Source of the DNA: Lysobacteraceae bacterium NML93-0793
GTDB lineage: Bacteria; Pseudomonadota; Gammaproteobacteria; Xanthomonadales; Xanthomonadaceae
DNA: 64,000 nucleotides
Direction of reading: 5' to 3'
Assembly (NCBI GenBank): GCA_002324875.1
Contig: NTJG01000010.1
Coordinates: forward strand, 50,831 to 114,830
Under the pieces are notes generated by a model. The model made no database searches. It had not been told where the DNA came from and worked only from the letters and a program-made list of their open reading frames with translations. Position 1 is the first letter of the stretch; each line of letters opens with the position of its first letter. Of this stretch, positions 39,047-47,416 are shown in pieces. The position numbers and the translations under genes were made by a program.

Positions 39047-40531
39047 ATGAGACGTTTTCTCAAGCACCTGCTTTGGATGGTGGCTGGCCTGGCGGCACTG
39101 TTTGTCTTGGGAGTGCTTTGGCCCTCGGCAAAGGCTCCACTGCCCGATGCCGCCGATACCCGGCTGATCCGCAACGCCCGCATCATCGACGTGGAGCGGG
39201 CTGCTGCCGGCGAGCCGACCGACGTATTGATCGAAGGCGGCGTTATCGCCCGGATCGGCGACGGCCTGCGCACTGAACCGGACGTGCCGATACTGGAGGC
39301 TGGCGGACGTTACCTGCTTCCCGGCTTCTGGGACATGCACACGCATGCGTTCCAGTTATCGCCGCAATTGCACCTACCACTGGCCATCGCGAACGGCGTC
39401 ACCGGCACCCGTGACCTGATGGACTGCCCCGACAGCGACGACACCTTGATCGCATGCGTCGCCGACAAGCGCCGCTGGACCCGGGCCGCCATCGAGGGCC
39501 GCATGGTCGGTCCGCGCTTCGTCGAAGTGGCCAGCTTCTATTTCGAGCGGTCTGACATGACGCCTGACCAAGCGGCTACGCTCGCCGCAATCTTTCGCGC
39601 GCGCGGCCTGGACGCACTGAAGGTGTACAACCGCCTGGCGCCGACCACCTACAAGCGCCTGACCGACGAAGCGCGCCAGTGGGGCATGCCCGTGGTCGGC
39701 CACCTGCCCAAGGCGGTGAGCTTGGAGGACGCCGTCGCAGCCGGGCAGCGCAGCTTCGAGCACGGCCATGTCTTCGCGCGCCACTGCTTCCGTGATGCCG
39801 CGGCATGGCGCAGCGGTGCGCTGGACGCCGAAGCACCCGTTGCGTTGATCGAGCGGATGGTCACCGAGCACGACTCCGCAGCCTGCGCGCGCGCGTTCTC
39901 GCGCATGCGCGAGGCGGGAGCCTGGTTCGTGCCCACGCACGTGACCCGCGAGGAGGACGCGCGCGCGCGCGATCCCGCCTTCACCGGCGATCCCCGCCTG
40001 GCGTACCTGGACCCGCTGTCGCGCTGGGCGTACCGCGACGATCTGAAGTCGACCGCGGCGCGCTATCCCGGCGCGCGAGGCGAAGCCGCCTTGCGGGATT
40101 ATTTCGAGCATGGTCTGGCGTTGACAGGTGATGCTTACCGGGCCGGCGTGCCGGTGCTGGTGGGAACGGACACCGCGATCGGCGGATTCCGCTATCACGA
40201 CGAAATGGCCCTTCTGGTGCGCGCCGGCCTGTCGCCGGCCGAGGTGCTGCGTGCGGCCACGCTGGACGCCGCGCACTACGCAGGGCAGACGCAGCGCCAC
40301 GGCCGCGTCGCCGTCGGCAATGCTGCGGATCTGGTGCTGTTTGAGGCAAACCCGCTGGACGACATCGCCCACACGCGTCGCCTCCATGCTGTGCTGCTGG
40401 CCGGGCGCCTGTACGACCGTCCGCGCCTGGACGCGCTACTCGGCTTCACTCGCGCCCAGGCGCGTTCGCCGGCCAACGCCGCCAAGCTGGTGTGGGGGTT
40501 TCTCGCCAGTTCCGTCAGCGGCGAGCTTTGA
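39047..40531 (+). CDS. Cassette 5: membrane-anchored amidohydrolase
   Basis: A 494-residue metal-dependent hydrolase. An N-terminal membrane anchor (about residues 8-26) is followed by an amidohydrolase fold: LIRNARIIDVE, the metal motif DMHTHAF (H98 and H100), a possible carbamylated Lys in ALKVYN, His in VVGHLPKA and FEHGH, and catalytic Asp in GTDTAIGG. It ends with the HGRVAVGNAADLVLFEANP beta-sandwich typical of imidazolonepropionase-type members. The large size and higher GC set it apart from cassettes 1-4, yet its ends are cassette ends (10/10 match). Substrate unknown; cyclic amides or peptides are family options. Confidence 0.88.
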   Translation: MRRFLKHLLWMVAGLAALFVLGVLWPSAKAPLPDAADTRLIRNARIIDVERAAAGEPTDVLIEGGVIARIGDGLRTEPDVPILEAGGRYLLPGFWDMHTHAFQLSPQLHLPLAIANGVTGTRDLMDCPDSDDTLIACVADKRRWTRAAIEGRMVGPRFVEVASFYFERSDMTPDQAATLAAIFRARGLDALKVYNRLAPTTYKRLTDEARQWGMPVVGHLPKAVSLEDAVAAGQRSFEHGHVFARHCFRDAAAWRSGALDAEAPVALIERMVTEHDSAACARAFSRMREAGAWFVPTHVTREEDARARDPAFTGDPRLAYLDPLSRWAYRDDLKSTAARYPGARGEAALRDYFEHGLALTGDAYRAGVPVLVGTDTAIGGFRYHDEMALLVRAGLSPAEVLRAATLDAAHYAGQTQRHGRVAVGNAADLVLFEANPLDDIAHTRRLHAVLLAGRLYDRPRLDALLGFTRAQARSPANAAKLVWGFLASSVSGEL

Positions 40532-40676
40532 CATCGGACAAAAGATGGGGCCAGGCTCGCCCATGGAATTCATGAACTCGCGACCGGCGAAGGTTCCGAG
40601 CGAACGGCACCGTGGTTCTGGCGCTCTCTCGCCATGGCGGCGGCATTGACTGGCGGTAGTATTCTTGGCCACTGCC

Positions 40677-40700
40677 GCCTAACAGTTCGTTCAAGCCCGA
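40677..40700 (+). repeat. Truncated attC 5, right end of the array
   Basis: R'' GCCTAAC (40677-40683) and CAGTTCGTTCAAGCCCGAG follow the amidohydrolase, but the other half of the site, including R', is missing. TGCCGCCTAA at 40673-40682 is the exact reverse complement of the start of cassette 5. A GGTGCCAGGTTCACTCA segment abuts the break. Confidence 0.9.
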
Positions 40701-40716
40701 GATAACGGTGCCAGGT

Positions 40717-41550
40717 TCACTCATTCTCGGTAGCGGGCGGAACGGGCGGTTGCCAGTAACCACTGAACTGCGAGTGCAGATACACCTTCGGGATGCGCAC
40801 GCGCACCGGTGAGCGCAGCGGAGTACCGGGGGTGTCGGTCGCGATGATCGCGGTCTGCGGTGGCACCGGGAATACGCAGAGGCCACTCAACGTGGTGTCG
40901 AATTCGAACGGATGACGCGCGCCGCCGATCGTCGCCTGCGTGTCGTCGGCGTATTCGATCGGCTGGATGCGTCCACGCGCGAGGCACGCGCCGCGATGAT
41001 CCATCCAGAACGCGGCGTGGCGGTCGGGATCGTTCGGGTCGATGACCGAGGGCTCGGTCAGCGGGAAATCGAGACGCATGCTGCGCGCGCCGTCGGCGTC
41101 GGGCGCTCGCACCCAGACCAGGAGCGACGTCGGGTGATAACCGGTGATGTGCGGGACCGGCAGGCGCAGCACGCCGTCGGCGTCCGGCTCGACGCCGCGC
41201 ACACCGAGCTTGCGCCACTGGCTGCCCATGAGGCCGGCGGCGCGGTTCTTGTCGTAGGACAGCGACACCGGAGGGCCGCCATGCGTGTGTGTTCCCATCG
41301 CGGCTCCGCGCGGCAGCGTCAGTACGATCTCGCCGAAGCCCGGCATCGCCCGGTAGGCGTCTGCCTCCACGGTGCGCGTCTGGTGATCGAGCTGCGGACT
41401 GCCGAAGCCGTCGTTGAGCGCGCGCACGTTCTGCGGAAAATCACGGACGGCACTGCAGCCGGGCAGGACCGCCAGCAGCATCGCTGCGGCGGCGATACAG
41501 CAGAAGCGCGTCGGACGCGGTCGCACCGCGATGGATCGCTTTGCCGACAT
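40717..41550 (-). CDS. Lipoprotein of unknown function
   Basis: A 277-residue protein with an Arg-rich N-terminus and a lipoprotein signal (AVLPGCSA, Cys near residue 32), followed by a beta-rich domain with several GxH/PxG turns (for example GTHTHGGPPVSL, AFWMDHRGACL, YWQPPVPP). Start chosen at ATG 41550, which puts the signal peptide at a normal position; the frame stays open to 42108 but that part is Arg/Ala-rich and looks non-coding. No family recognised. It converges on the array's right end. Confidence 0.75.
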   Translation of the reverse strand: MSAKRSIAVRPRPTRFCCIAAAAMLLAVLPGCSAVRDFPQNVRALNDGFGSPQLDHQTRTVEADAYRAMPGFGEIVLTLPRGAAMGTHTHGGPPVSLSYDKNRAAGLMGSQWRKLGVRGVEPDADGVLRLPVPHITGYHPTSLLVWVRAPDADGARSMRLDFPLTEPSVIDPNDPDRHAAFWMDHRGACLARGRIQPIEYADDTQATIGGARHPFEFDTTLSGLCVFPVPPQTAIIATDTPGTPLRSPVRVRIPKVYLHSQFSGYWQPPVPPATENE

Positions 41551-42123
41551 GTCGAGATTCCGATTCGGGACTGCGGCTTCGGTGACCGCACGGGCCGCGA
41601 AGCCTATCCCAAGCTGCAATCTCACGCCGTCCGGGCCGATCGCCTCGCGTCGGCCCCTGCCGACGGGCGCCGAGCACGCCGTGGTCCAACGGGCGCCGCG
41701 TATCGCGGCGCGGGGGAGACCGGTGTGCAGGCTGCCGAGGCTGCGCCGCACGCCTGTCATCACGACGCTCAGGCCTGCGCGGTCGGGAGCATCACCCGGC
41801 TGCCGATGTCGACGTCTCGCCGAGCGAGTGGGCGACCAGCCGGCCAGTGTCTCCGGACATGCCTTCAAACGCAGGTATGGGGCGGCGCCGAGGCGACCGG
41901 CCAACGGCCTTGACGAACGGCCGCCGGACACGCGGCCCCCCACCGCGTAGCGGTTACCCAAGGGCGGCGGATTCCGTTCCGCGGGCCGATGGCGCGCTGC
42001 TGATCGGTGCCCCGTCCGATGACGGAGCCGGTGTGTGGCGCGTGCGTGGTGCATGTCGGCCGCATCGCGCGCCCGGGTTCGACGTCTGGCGCACAATGAC
42101 GTCCCCACCCCGCTGGACCCGTC
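41551..42123. other. 573-base spacer without a convincing gene
   Basis: Several long frames cross it on both strands, but all have Arg/Pro/Ala-rich translations typical of GC-rich non-coding or shadow frames and none starts with a good ribosome site. It must contain the promoter of the minus-strand lipoprotein gene. Nothing else was recognised. Confidence 0.5.
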
Positions 42124-42342
42124 ATGGACCCCGAAACCCTCGTACGCGCCGCCCTCCGCGAGGCCGGTTACGGGCCTGACGCCATCGGCTCGGCGCTGCC
42201 GCGGATCATGCGCATCCTGCAGGCCGAAGACGTGCGCATCGAGATGGGCCGCAGCCTCTCGCGCAAGGAACGCGAATACGTGCGCCTGCAGCTGGAGCTG
42301 GGGCTCAACGTGGCGGAGGTCGTCGCAGGCTTGAAGCGCTGA
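42124..42342 (+). CDS. Small conserved-looking hypothetical protein
   Basis: A 72-residue acidic/basic helical protein with no signal or membrane segment. Heptad-like spacing near residues 44-70 (EREYVRLQLELGLNVAEVVAGLKR) suggests helices that could bind nucleic acid or dimerise. The frame has strong GC3 and no competing frame. Function unknown. Confidence 0.6.
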   Translation: MDPETLVRAALREAGYGPDAIGSALPRIMRILQAEDVRIEMGRSLSRKEREYVRLQLELGLNVAEVVAGLKR

Positions 42343-42525
42343 GCGACGTCAGTCGGCACACACGACCTCCGGCTGCGTGCCCGGAGCCGCCAGGTCGCAG
42401 GGCTTGAAGCCACCGGGCGCCGGGTGCGCGTATGACCCTGGCGCCACGCATAGATGTGTCTCATGGCATCCTCCGCGGTACGCAATTCCATCCCGCACGC
42501 CCCGCGGTCTGCACGGGTTCCATCC

Positions 42526-42975
42526 ATGGCGCATGCCGTTCATCCGATCGATGTCACGCCGGCTGCCGAAGCGCTGTTGGCGGCCAACGCTCTACCGGTG
42601 TCGGACCTGCGCGGGGATCCGCCTGTCGTCCTGTTCGGTGCCGGCGCAGACGATCGGCTCGACGGCGTCGTCGGCCTGGAACTGCACGGCACGGTGGCCC
42701 TGTTGCGCTCGCTGGCGGTGGACGCCGATGCGCGGCGCGGCGGTCTGGGGATGGCCCTGGTGGCGCATGCCGAGCAGCAGGCGGCGGCGCACGGCGCGCA
42801 GGCGGTGTATCTGCTCACCACGACCGCGGCCGCGTTCTTCGCCCGCCTCGGCTATCGCGATGCGGACCGGGGGCACGCACCGGCTGCGATCGCCGCGACG
42901 CGCCAGTTTTCCGGACTGTGTCCGGCGTCTTCCGCCTTCATGGTCAAGCACCTGCTGCGTGACGCGCCGGGCTGA
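42526..42975 (+). CDS. arsN2: GNAT acetyltransferase, ArsN2-like
   Basis: A 149-residue single-domain N-acetyltransferase. The acetyl-CoA loop is RRGGLGMALV (about residues 70-79), preceded by LLRSLAVDADA. The second half, LLTTTAAAFFARLGY and PAAIAATRQFSGLCPASSAFM, is the pattern of the ArsN2 subgroup linked to arsenic resistance. No other ars gene is in the window, so an arsenic role is family-based only. ATG 42526 is chosen; an in-frame codon at 42454 adds 24 Ser/Arg-rich residues. Confidence 0.82.
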   Translation: MAHAVHPIDVTPAAEALLAANALPVSDLRGDPPVVLFGAGADDRLDGVVGLELHGTVALLRSLAVDADARRGGLGMALVAHAEQQAAAHGAQAVYLLTTTAAAFFARLGYRDADRGHAPAAIAATRQFSGLCPASSAFMVKHLLRDAPG

Positions 42976-43289
42976 GTGTCAGCGGCCGGCCGAGAACGCG
43001 GTTTTGGCCACGCGCTGCCGATCCCTCAGGACGGTCTGATCGGTTCCGCGTTCGGCCGTCATTTTTGCCAACACAGTCATCGAGCGTGTCGGAGTCTCCA
43101 AGGCGCGACGGTGCTGGACCTCCGATCTCGCGGAAATGCGGCAATGCTTCGGACCCGTCCCGACAATGCGCGCCCGATCGCGTGACCGCACCCTGGCTTG
43201 GCCCGTCCCGGATCGTCGTCGAGCGTTGCCTGCGCGTGGCGACGTGGCCGGATGCGCGCGCGTGCCGGCCGTCTCGTCCTCCGTATCGC
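42976..43289. other. 314-base spacer between converging genes
   Basis: No gene, no terminator-like hairpin with a T run and no repeat recognised. It separates the arsN2-like gene from the convergent permuted NlpC/P60-like gene. Confidence 0.45.
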
Positions 43290-44111
43290 TCACCCGGCTC
43301 CCACCGCCAACGACAGCCGTCCCAGCCGACGCAGCTGCGGGCTGGTTTCCAGATCCACCGGCATCACGTCGCGCGGGCTGGGCCGCAGCACCGGTGGCAT
43401 GCCGAGCACGGCCGCGGCGGTGGTGCGCGTGGCGCGCAGGCGGGCGAACGATTCGGCCAGTGCATCCTCGCTCGCGAGCATCGCGGTGTCCGCTGACGGG
43501 GCGGTCGGCGCCGCGTGCGTCTTGCCGCTGGCCTCGCGCCATTCGCGGATCAGTTCGGCGACGTCGATCTTCGGAAACGGCAGGTCGAGCTGCGCGCTGA
43601 CGATCAGGGCCGGGGGCAGGCCCGCGGCGAGGAATGCGCGGTAGACGAGTTCGCTGCACACCATGTGCGAGGGATCATCGGCGATCAGCCGTTCGATGAG
43701 TTCGCGCAGCAGCCAGCGCACACCGGCATCGGCGGGAATGCGATTGCGCAGCGTGGCGAAGACGGCCATCTGCAGCAGCGCGTCGAGCGGATAGGGCACA
43801 TCGAGGCACGCCGTCGCACCCTCGGCGATCGCCGTACGCGCGCTGTCGTCCAGCGGCATGCCATTGCCACGCGTGGGACGCCACACGTCGATGAAATCGT
43901 AGTACGCGCCCTGGCCGAGACGCTTGGCGAGCTGCACGCGGCGCGAGACCGGCGCGGCCGCTTCGACGAAGCTGTCGCCGTCCACCATCACGGCGGCATG
44001 GCTGTAGGTCGAATCGCCGAACCAGGCGATCAGGTCGGAGACCGGGCCGATGCCGCGCATCAGCAGCACGTCGCCGGGGCGCAGGGTGGCGGGATCGACG
44101 AAGGGCGTCAT
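43290..44111 (-). CDS. Permuted NlpC/P60-like (YiiX/YebB-type) cysteine peptidase-like protein
   Basis: A 273-residue protein whose first 190 residues fit the permuted papain-like fold: LRPGDVLLMRG at the N-terminus, TYSHAAVMVDGD with the His near residue 38, and SHMVCSELVYRAFLAAG with the Cys near residue 158. The last 80 residues are a Thr/Ala/Arg-rich tail. Such proteins act on lipids or peptidoglycan-linked amides. The gene starts within the stop of the diguanylate cyclase gene (4-base overlap), so it is co-translated with it. Confidence 0.82.
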   Translation of the reverse strand: MTPFVDPATLRPGDVLLMRGIGPVSDLIAWFGDSTYSHAAVMVDGDSFVEAAAPVSRRVQLAKRLGQGAYYDFIDVWRPTRGNGMPLDDSARTAIAEGATACLDVPYPLDALLQMAVFATLRNRIPADAGVRWLLRELIERLIADDPSHMVCSELVYRAFLAAGLPPALIVSAQLDLPFPKIDVAELIREWREASGKTHAAPTAPSADTAMLASEDALAESFARLRATRTTAAAVLGMPPVLRPSPRDVMPVDLETSPQLRRLGRLSLAVGAG

Positions 44112-45796
44112 ACGGGCTCCAGGCGGGGGTGGTCGATGTCGGGGCGCGCGACGATCACGCAATTGCGGCCGGCGTGCTTGGCCCGGTACAGCGCCGCGTC
44201 GGCGCGCTTGAACAGGCGGGTGACGTCGTCGCCGGTCTCCAGCGTGGCCACGCCGATCGAGACGGTGAGCCCGACAAGCGTGCCGTCGACATGACGCCCG
44301 TCGGCCTCCACCGCGGCGCGCAGCGTCTCGGCCGCGCGCAGGGCCGAGACGTCGTCGGCGCCGTCGAGCACGAGGACAAATTCCTCGCCGCCGTAGCGGG
44401 CGACCAGATCGGTGGTGCGGACGTGGCGGCGCAGAATGCCGGACATCGCCTGCAGACAGGCGTCGCCGACGTCGTGGCCGAAGCGGTCGTTGACCTGCTT
44501 GAAATGGTCGAGATCGACGAACAGCACCGCGAGGGCGTCCTCGCGCGCTGCCGCGGCGTCCATCAGCTGTGCGACGCCGAGATCGAGTTGCGCCCGGTTG
44601 GGCAGGCCGGTGAGCGGATCGGTCATCGCGCTCTGCCGCGCCGAGACCATCTCGCGCTCGGCGTAGCGCGCCGCGCGCGCGGTCGCCAGCACCAGGATCA
44701 GCGCGCCGAAGGCGTCGGTGGCCGGATGCAGGTACTCCAGCCACTCGGGCGTGCCGGCATGGCGCATGAAATACGCCGCACGCATCATCGCGACCACCGA
44801 CACCAGGCCCCAGCCGATGAGGAAGTACAGCGCCTCGCGGTCACCGGCGACCGCGCGCAGCAGACCGATGGCGAGCGTCGTCAGGCCCAGCGCGAGCAGC
44901 AGCAGGTTCACGAACGGGGGTGCCACCGAGGTGATCGGCACGAACGGAATCACGACCATCAGCGCCGCGCAGCTCAGCAGGATGATCCGGTAGACGCGGG
45001 CGATGCGCGGAAACCGCCGCGAGACCTGCAGCAGCACGTACAGAAACGCATAGGCCGAGAGCAGGCCGAGGCTGATGCCGAGCCCGGCCACGCGCATCGC
45101 GTGCTCGGGCGGAAACCACGGCGCGAGCGCGACCAGTTCGCCGCGCATGACCACCAGGTAGGCGGCCGTCGACAGCACCCAGACGCAGAACAGCAGCAGC
45201 ATCCAGCGCCGCAGTGCGAATGCGAAGATCGTCGCCACGGTGACCAGCAGCAGCTGGGCGCTCAGCACCGCGCTGCTGAAGCGCACGCGGCCGTAATCGT
45301 CGGCGAGGTAGGTCGACAGCGGTTGCGCGGCCACGCCCATCGGCTGTCGACGTGCTTCGATCAGTTCGATGAACACCGGCGCCTGCCACGCGTCGGCCGG
45401 CACGGTGATCGTCAGACGGTGGCGTGAGCCGATCTGGCTGACGCTGGGATCGAAGGTCGCCAGCGGGCGCGGGCGGTAGTCGGGCGGTGCATACGCCACC
45501 AGCTGCGCGTCGTAGGCCTCGCGGATCGAGACGATCCAGTCCTCGGCTGCGGTCGCGCGTGCTGGATCCGCCTCGGGCGTGATGTCGATCCGCCACCAGC
45601 GCGCATCGTCGCGCCAGCGCAGCGCATCGCCCGCATCGATCCAGCCGCGGGCACCGCGGACGGCGTCGATGTCGACAACGCCGGGCCCGTCGGACAATAC
45701 CGAAACGTGCACGCTTGGCGCGGCGGCCCGGGCCTCCGCGCACAGCGTCACCGTCAACAGCATCACCAGCAGCGCGACCGCGACGCTCCAGCGCAT
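44108..45796 (-). CDS. 7TMR-DISM-type diguanylate cyclase
   Basis: Makes the second messenger cyclic di-GMP in response to an extracytoplasmic signal. The 562-residue protein has a signal peptide (about residues 1-24), a periplasmic 7TMR-DISMED2-like beta domain (about 25-175), seven membrane helices (about 180-385) and a C-terminal GGDEF domain with DPLTGLPNRAQLD and the active site ARYGGEEFVLVL. The GGEEF form is active. An RxxD inhibitory site is not obvious in the five residues before it. First gene of a two-gene operon with the NlpC-like protein. Confidence 0.92.
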   Translation of the reverse strand: MRWSVAVALLVMLLTVTLCAEARAAAPSVHVSVLSDGPGVVDIDAVRGARGWIDAGDALRWRDDARWWRIDITPEADPARATAAEDWIVSIREAYDAQLVAYAPPDYRPRPLATFDPSVSQIGSRHRLTITVPADAWQAPVFIELIEARRQPMGVAAQPLSTYLADDYGRVRFSSAVLSAQLLLVTVATIFAFALRRWMLLLFCVWVLSTAAYLVVMRGELVALAPWFPPEHAMRVAGLGISLGLLSAYAFLYVLLQVSRRFPRIARVYRIILLSCAALMVVIPFVPITSVAPPFVNLLLLALGLTTLAIGLLRAVAGDREALYFLIGWGLVSVVAMMRAAYFMRHAGTPEWLEYLHPATDAFGALILVLATARAARYAEREMVSARQSAMTDPLTGLPNRAQLDLGVAQLMDAAAAREDALAVLFVDLDHFKQVNDRFGHDVGDACLQAMSGILRRHVRTTDLVARYGGEEFVLVLDGADDVSALRAAETLRAAVEADGRHVDGTLVGLTVSIGVATLETGDDVTRLFKRADAALYRAKHAGRNCVIVARPDIDHPRLEPV

Positions 45797-45984
45797 CCAT
45801 CCCCCATCGCGGTTCTCCGCGATCCCCCGGTCCCCGGCCGCGCAGTGTAGCCCGCTTTACCGCCGCGTTCGGCGCCGGAGGCCGGCTGCGCGCGGCAGGC
45901 GCGGTTCCGCCGACGGACGGTCGGCCACCTCCGGCCATCCCGCGCGGTCGCCGGCATCCGGCGTCCGCCTCGAGGAGAACGGCC

Positions 45985-46515
45985 GTGCCATTCAAGCCCG
46001 ACACCTATCCCTCCGTTGCCCCGTACCTCGTGGTCGACGGCGCGCAGGCCACGCTCCATTTTCTGGTCACCGTCTTCGATGCGGTGCCGCTGCGCCTGCA
46101 TCCCGGTGCGCACGGACGGCTCGGTCACGCCGAGGTACGGATCGACGACACCGTGGTGATGCTGGGCGATGCGATGCCCGGCTGGCCGGCGGTGCCGGCG
46201 CATGTGCACGTCTACGTGGCGGATGTCGAGGCCGTCTGGGCGCGCGCGATCCGCGCCGGTGCGACGCCGGTGAAGGCGCCGGTGCAGGGCGAGGACGGTG
46301 ACCGGCGCGGCGGATTCACCGATGCAGGTGGCCACGACATGGTGGGTCAGCACCCAACAGGACTGAGCGGATCGCGGCGGCGTACGCGCCGGGGGCAGGT
46401 GCGACGCCGGGCGGCTCGCCGCATCCGGTTGCGCGCCGCGGCTCGGATCGAAGCGGTCGCCTCATGGCGAACCGACGCGATCGATGACGTCGCCCACCCC
46501 GGCTCGACGTGCTGA
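45985..46515 (+). CDS. VOC-family (glyoxalase/PhnB-like) protein with an Arg-rich tail
   Basis: Residues 1-125 form a vicinal-oxygen-chelate domain of the PhnB type (VAPYLVVDGAQATLHFLVTVFDA; VMLGDAMPGW; HVHVYVADVEAVWARAIRAGATPVK). The usual ending RDPFGHxW is replaced by FTDAGGHDMVGQH, then about 50 Arg/Ala-rich residues that look like read-through into non-coding sequence, suggesting a lost stop or a frameshift near 46340. The GTG start at 45985 has GAGGAGA 6 bases upstream. Enzymatic role unknown. Confidence 0.75.
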   Translation: MPFKPDTYPSVAPYLVVDGAQATLHFLVTVFDAVPLRLHPGAHGRLGHAEVRIDDTVVMLGDAMPGWPAVPAHVHVYVADVEAVWARAIRAGATPVKAPVQGEDGDRRGGFTDAGGHDMVGQHPTGLSGSRRRTRRGQVRRRAARRIRLRAAARIEAVASWRTDAIDDVAHPGSTC

Positions 46516-46586
46516 GCGCCGCGCGCATGCCGCCTGTTAGCATGCCCCGCCGTCGTCATCCCGGCGACGCATGCAAGGGGATTGCA

Positions 46587-46991
46587 ATGAAGCTGAGGAG
46601 AATCGGCGCCGCACTGGCGCTGGCAGTGGGGGTGGCCGGCACCGCGGCTGCGAACGACGGGCAGACACGCGAAGTGCCGTCGCAGGACGGCTCGTTCACC
46701 GGCGAGATCGTCGGCACGCCGGCCGAGGACAGCAGGTTCGCGCAGCTGCAGATCGGCATGTCGATGCAGGACGTGCAGGAACTGATGGACCGCGCGCCGG
46801 ACCGCTTCCACACCTACGAGTCGGGCAAGCGCTGGATTCCGTTCTACTTCGGCAACGACGCCACGCGCCTGCAGGCGCTGTTCCGCGGCGAGGGCTGCCT
46901 GATCTTCACCGGCGGCAACGTCTGGGGCGGCGCCGGCGGCGACCTGATCCAGATCGAAGTCGACCCGTCGGGCGCGTGCTACCAGCCCTGA
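46587..46991 (+). CDS. Exported hypothetical protein
   Basis: A 134-residue protein with a Sec signal (residues 1-22, ending TAAAN) and a compact domain containing LQIGMSMQDVQELMDRAPDR (reminiscent of the SmpA/OmlA-like 'GMs..qV..llG.P' motif), WIPFYFGNDATRL and a final disulfide-capable Cys pair (CLIF, ACYQP). AAGGGG precedes the ATG. Family uncertain; a SmpA/OmlA-like fold is possible. Confidence 0.75.
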   Translation: MKLRRIGAALALAVGVAGTAAANDGQTREVPSQDGSFTGEIVGTPAEDSRFAQLQIGMSMQDVQELMDRAPDRFHTYESGKRWIPFYFGNDATRLQALFRGEGCLIFTGGNVWGGAGGDLIQIEVDPSGACYQP

Positions 46992-47083
46992 CCGTCGACA
47001 TGCGCGCGCGATGATTGCGCGCGCTCGCCCGCACGGCGCGCGTCGCGCCCGTGCGGATCGAATTTCCAACACGGAGGTTGTCC

Positions 47084-47416
47084 ATGCTGTCTCTGATCCT
47101 GCTCGCGGCGACATCGGCCGCGCCCGCGGTTGCCGACGTTCCCACGGTGTGTCTCGAAACCACCATTGCCGCCAATGGCCGCACGCGCAAAACGCGGATC
47201 ATCGAAAGCTCCGGTCACGCGCGCGACGATCGCGGTGCCCGGCGGTATCTCGACGTGTTCGATTTCGCGCGCATGCCGCTGGGCGTGCGGCTCGGCCAGA
47301 CGGGCCACGTGATCGTCGAGGTGCTGGGGCCAGACACGTGGCGCATGGATGTGTCCGGCGGTGAACTGCATGCCAGCTGCGCGGCAGCGCGTGCGGCGCG
47401 GGGGGAGGCCCGATGA
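47084..47416 (+). CDS. Small exported protein with a TonB-C-like sequence
   Basis: A 110-residue protein with a short signal (residues 1-17) and a segment VCLETTIAANGRTRKTRIIESSGHARDD that resembles the central strand of TonB C-terminal domains, but the rest does not. GGAGG precedes the ATG. The stop overlaps the start of the next lipoprotein gene by 4 bases, so the two form an operon. Function unknown. Confidence 0.7.
   Translation: MLSLILLAATSAAPAVADVPTVCLETTIAANGRTRKTRIIESSGHARDDRGARRYLDVFDFARMPLGVRLGQTGHVIVEVLGPDTWRMDVSGGELHASCAAARAARGEAR

Larger units (their letters stand above)
36447..40700 (+). mobile_element. Integron gene-cassette array lacking an integrase in the window (CALIN-like)
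   Basis: Five cassette units begin with G/TTAGRY-type R' boxes at 36447, 37049, 37556, 38653 and 39004, and end at RYYYAAC R'' boxes at 36996, 37503, 38600, 38899 and 40677. All genes point the same way. Each unit's first 8-11 bases are the reverse complement of its own R'' region (11/11, 10/11, 8/8, 11/11 and 10/10), the hallmark of cassettes excised and inserted as circles. Three attC sites share a nearly identical core (CAAGCCGACGCCGCTTCGCG), as in sedentary chromosomal integrons. No intI frame lies in the 64 kb. The right end is a truncated attC; the left end may be a remnant attI or attC. Confidence 0.93.

Noticed and set aside
36447..40700. Whether the array is a phage or transposon remnant
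   Set aside because: No transposase, integrase or terminal inverted repeats were found; the R'/R'' pairing fits cassettes better.
42349..42543. 64-residue minus-strand frame before the arsN2-like gene
   Set aside because: Contains a few Cys residues and overlaps the acetyltransferase start; no ribosome site, no family. Could not be supported.
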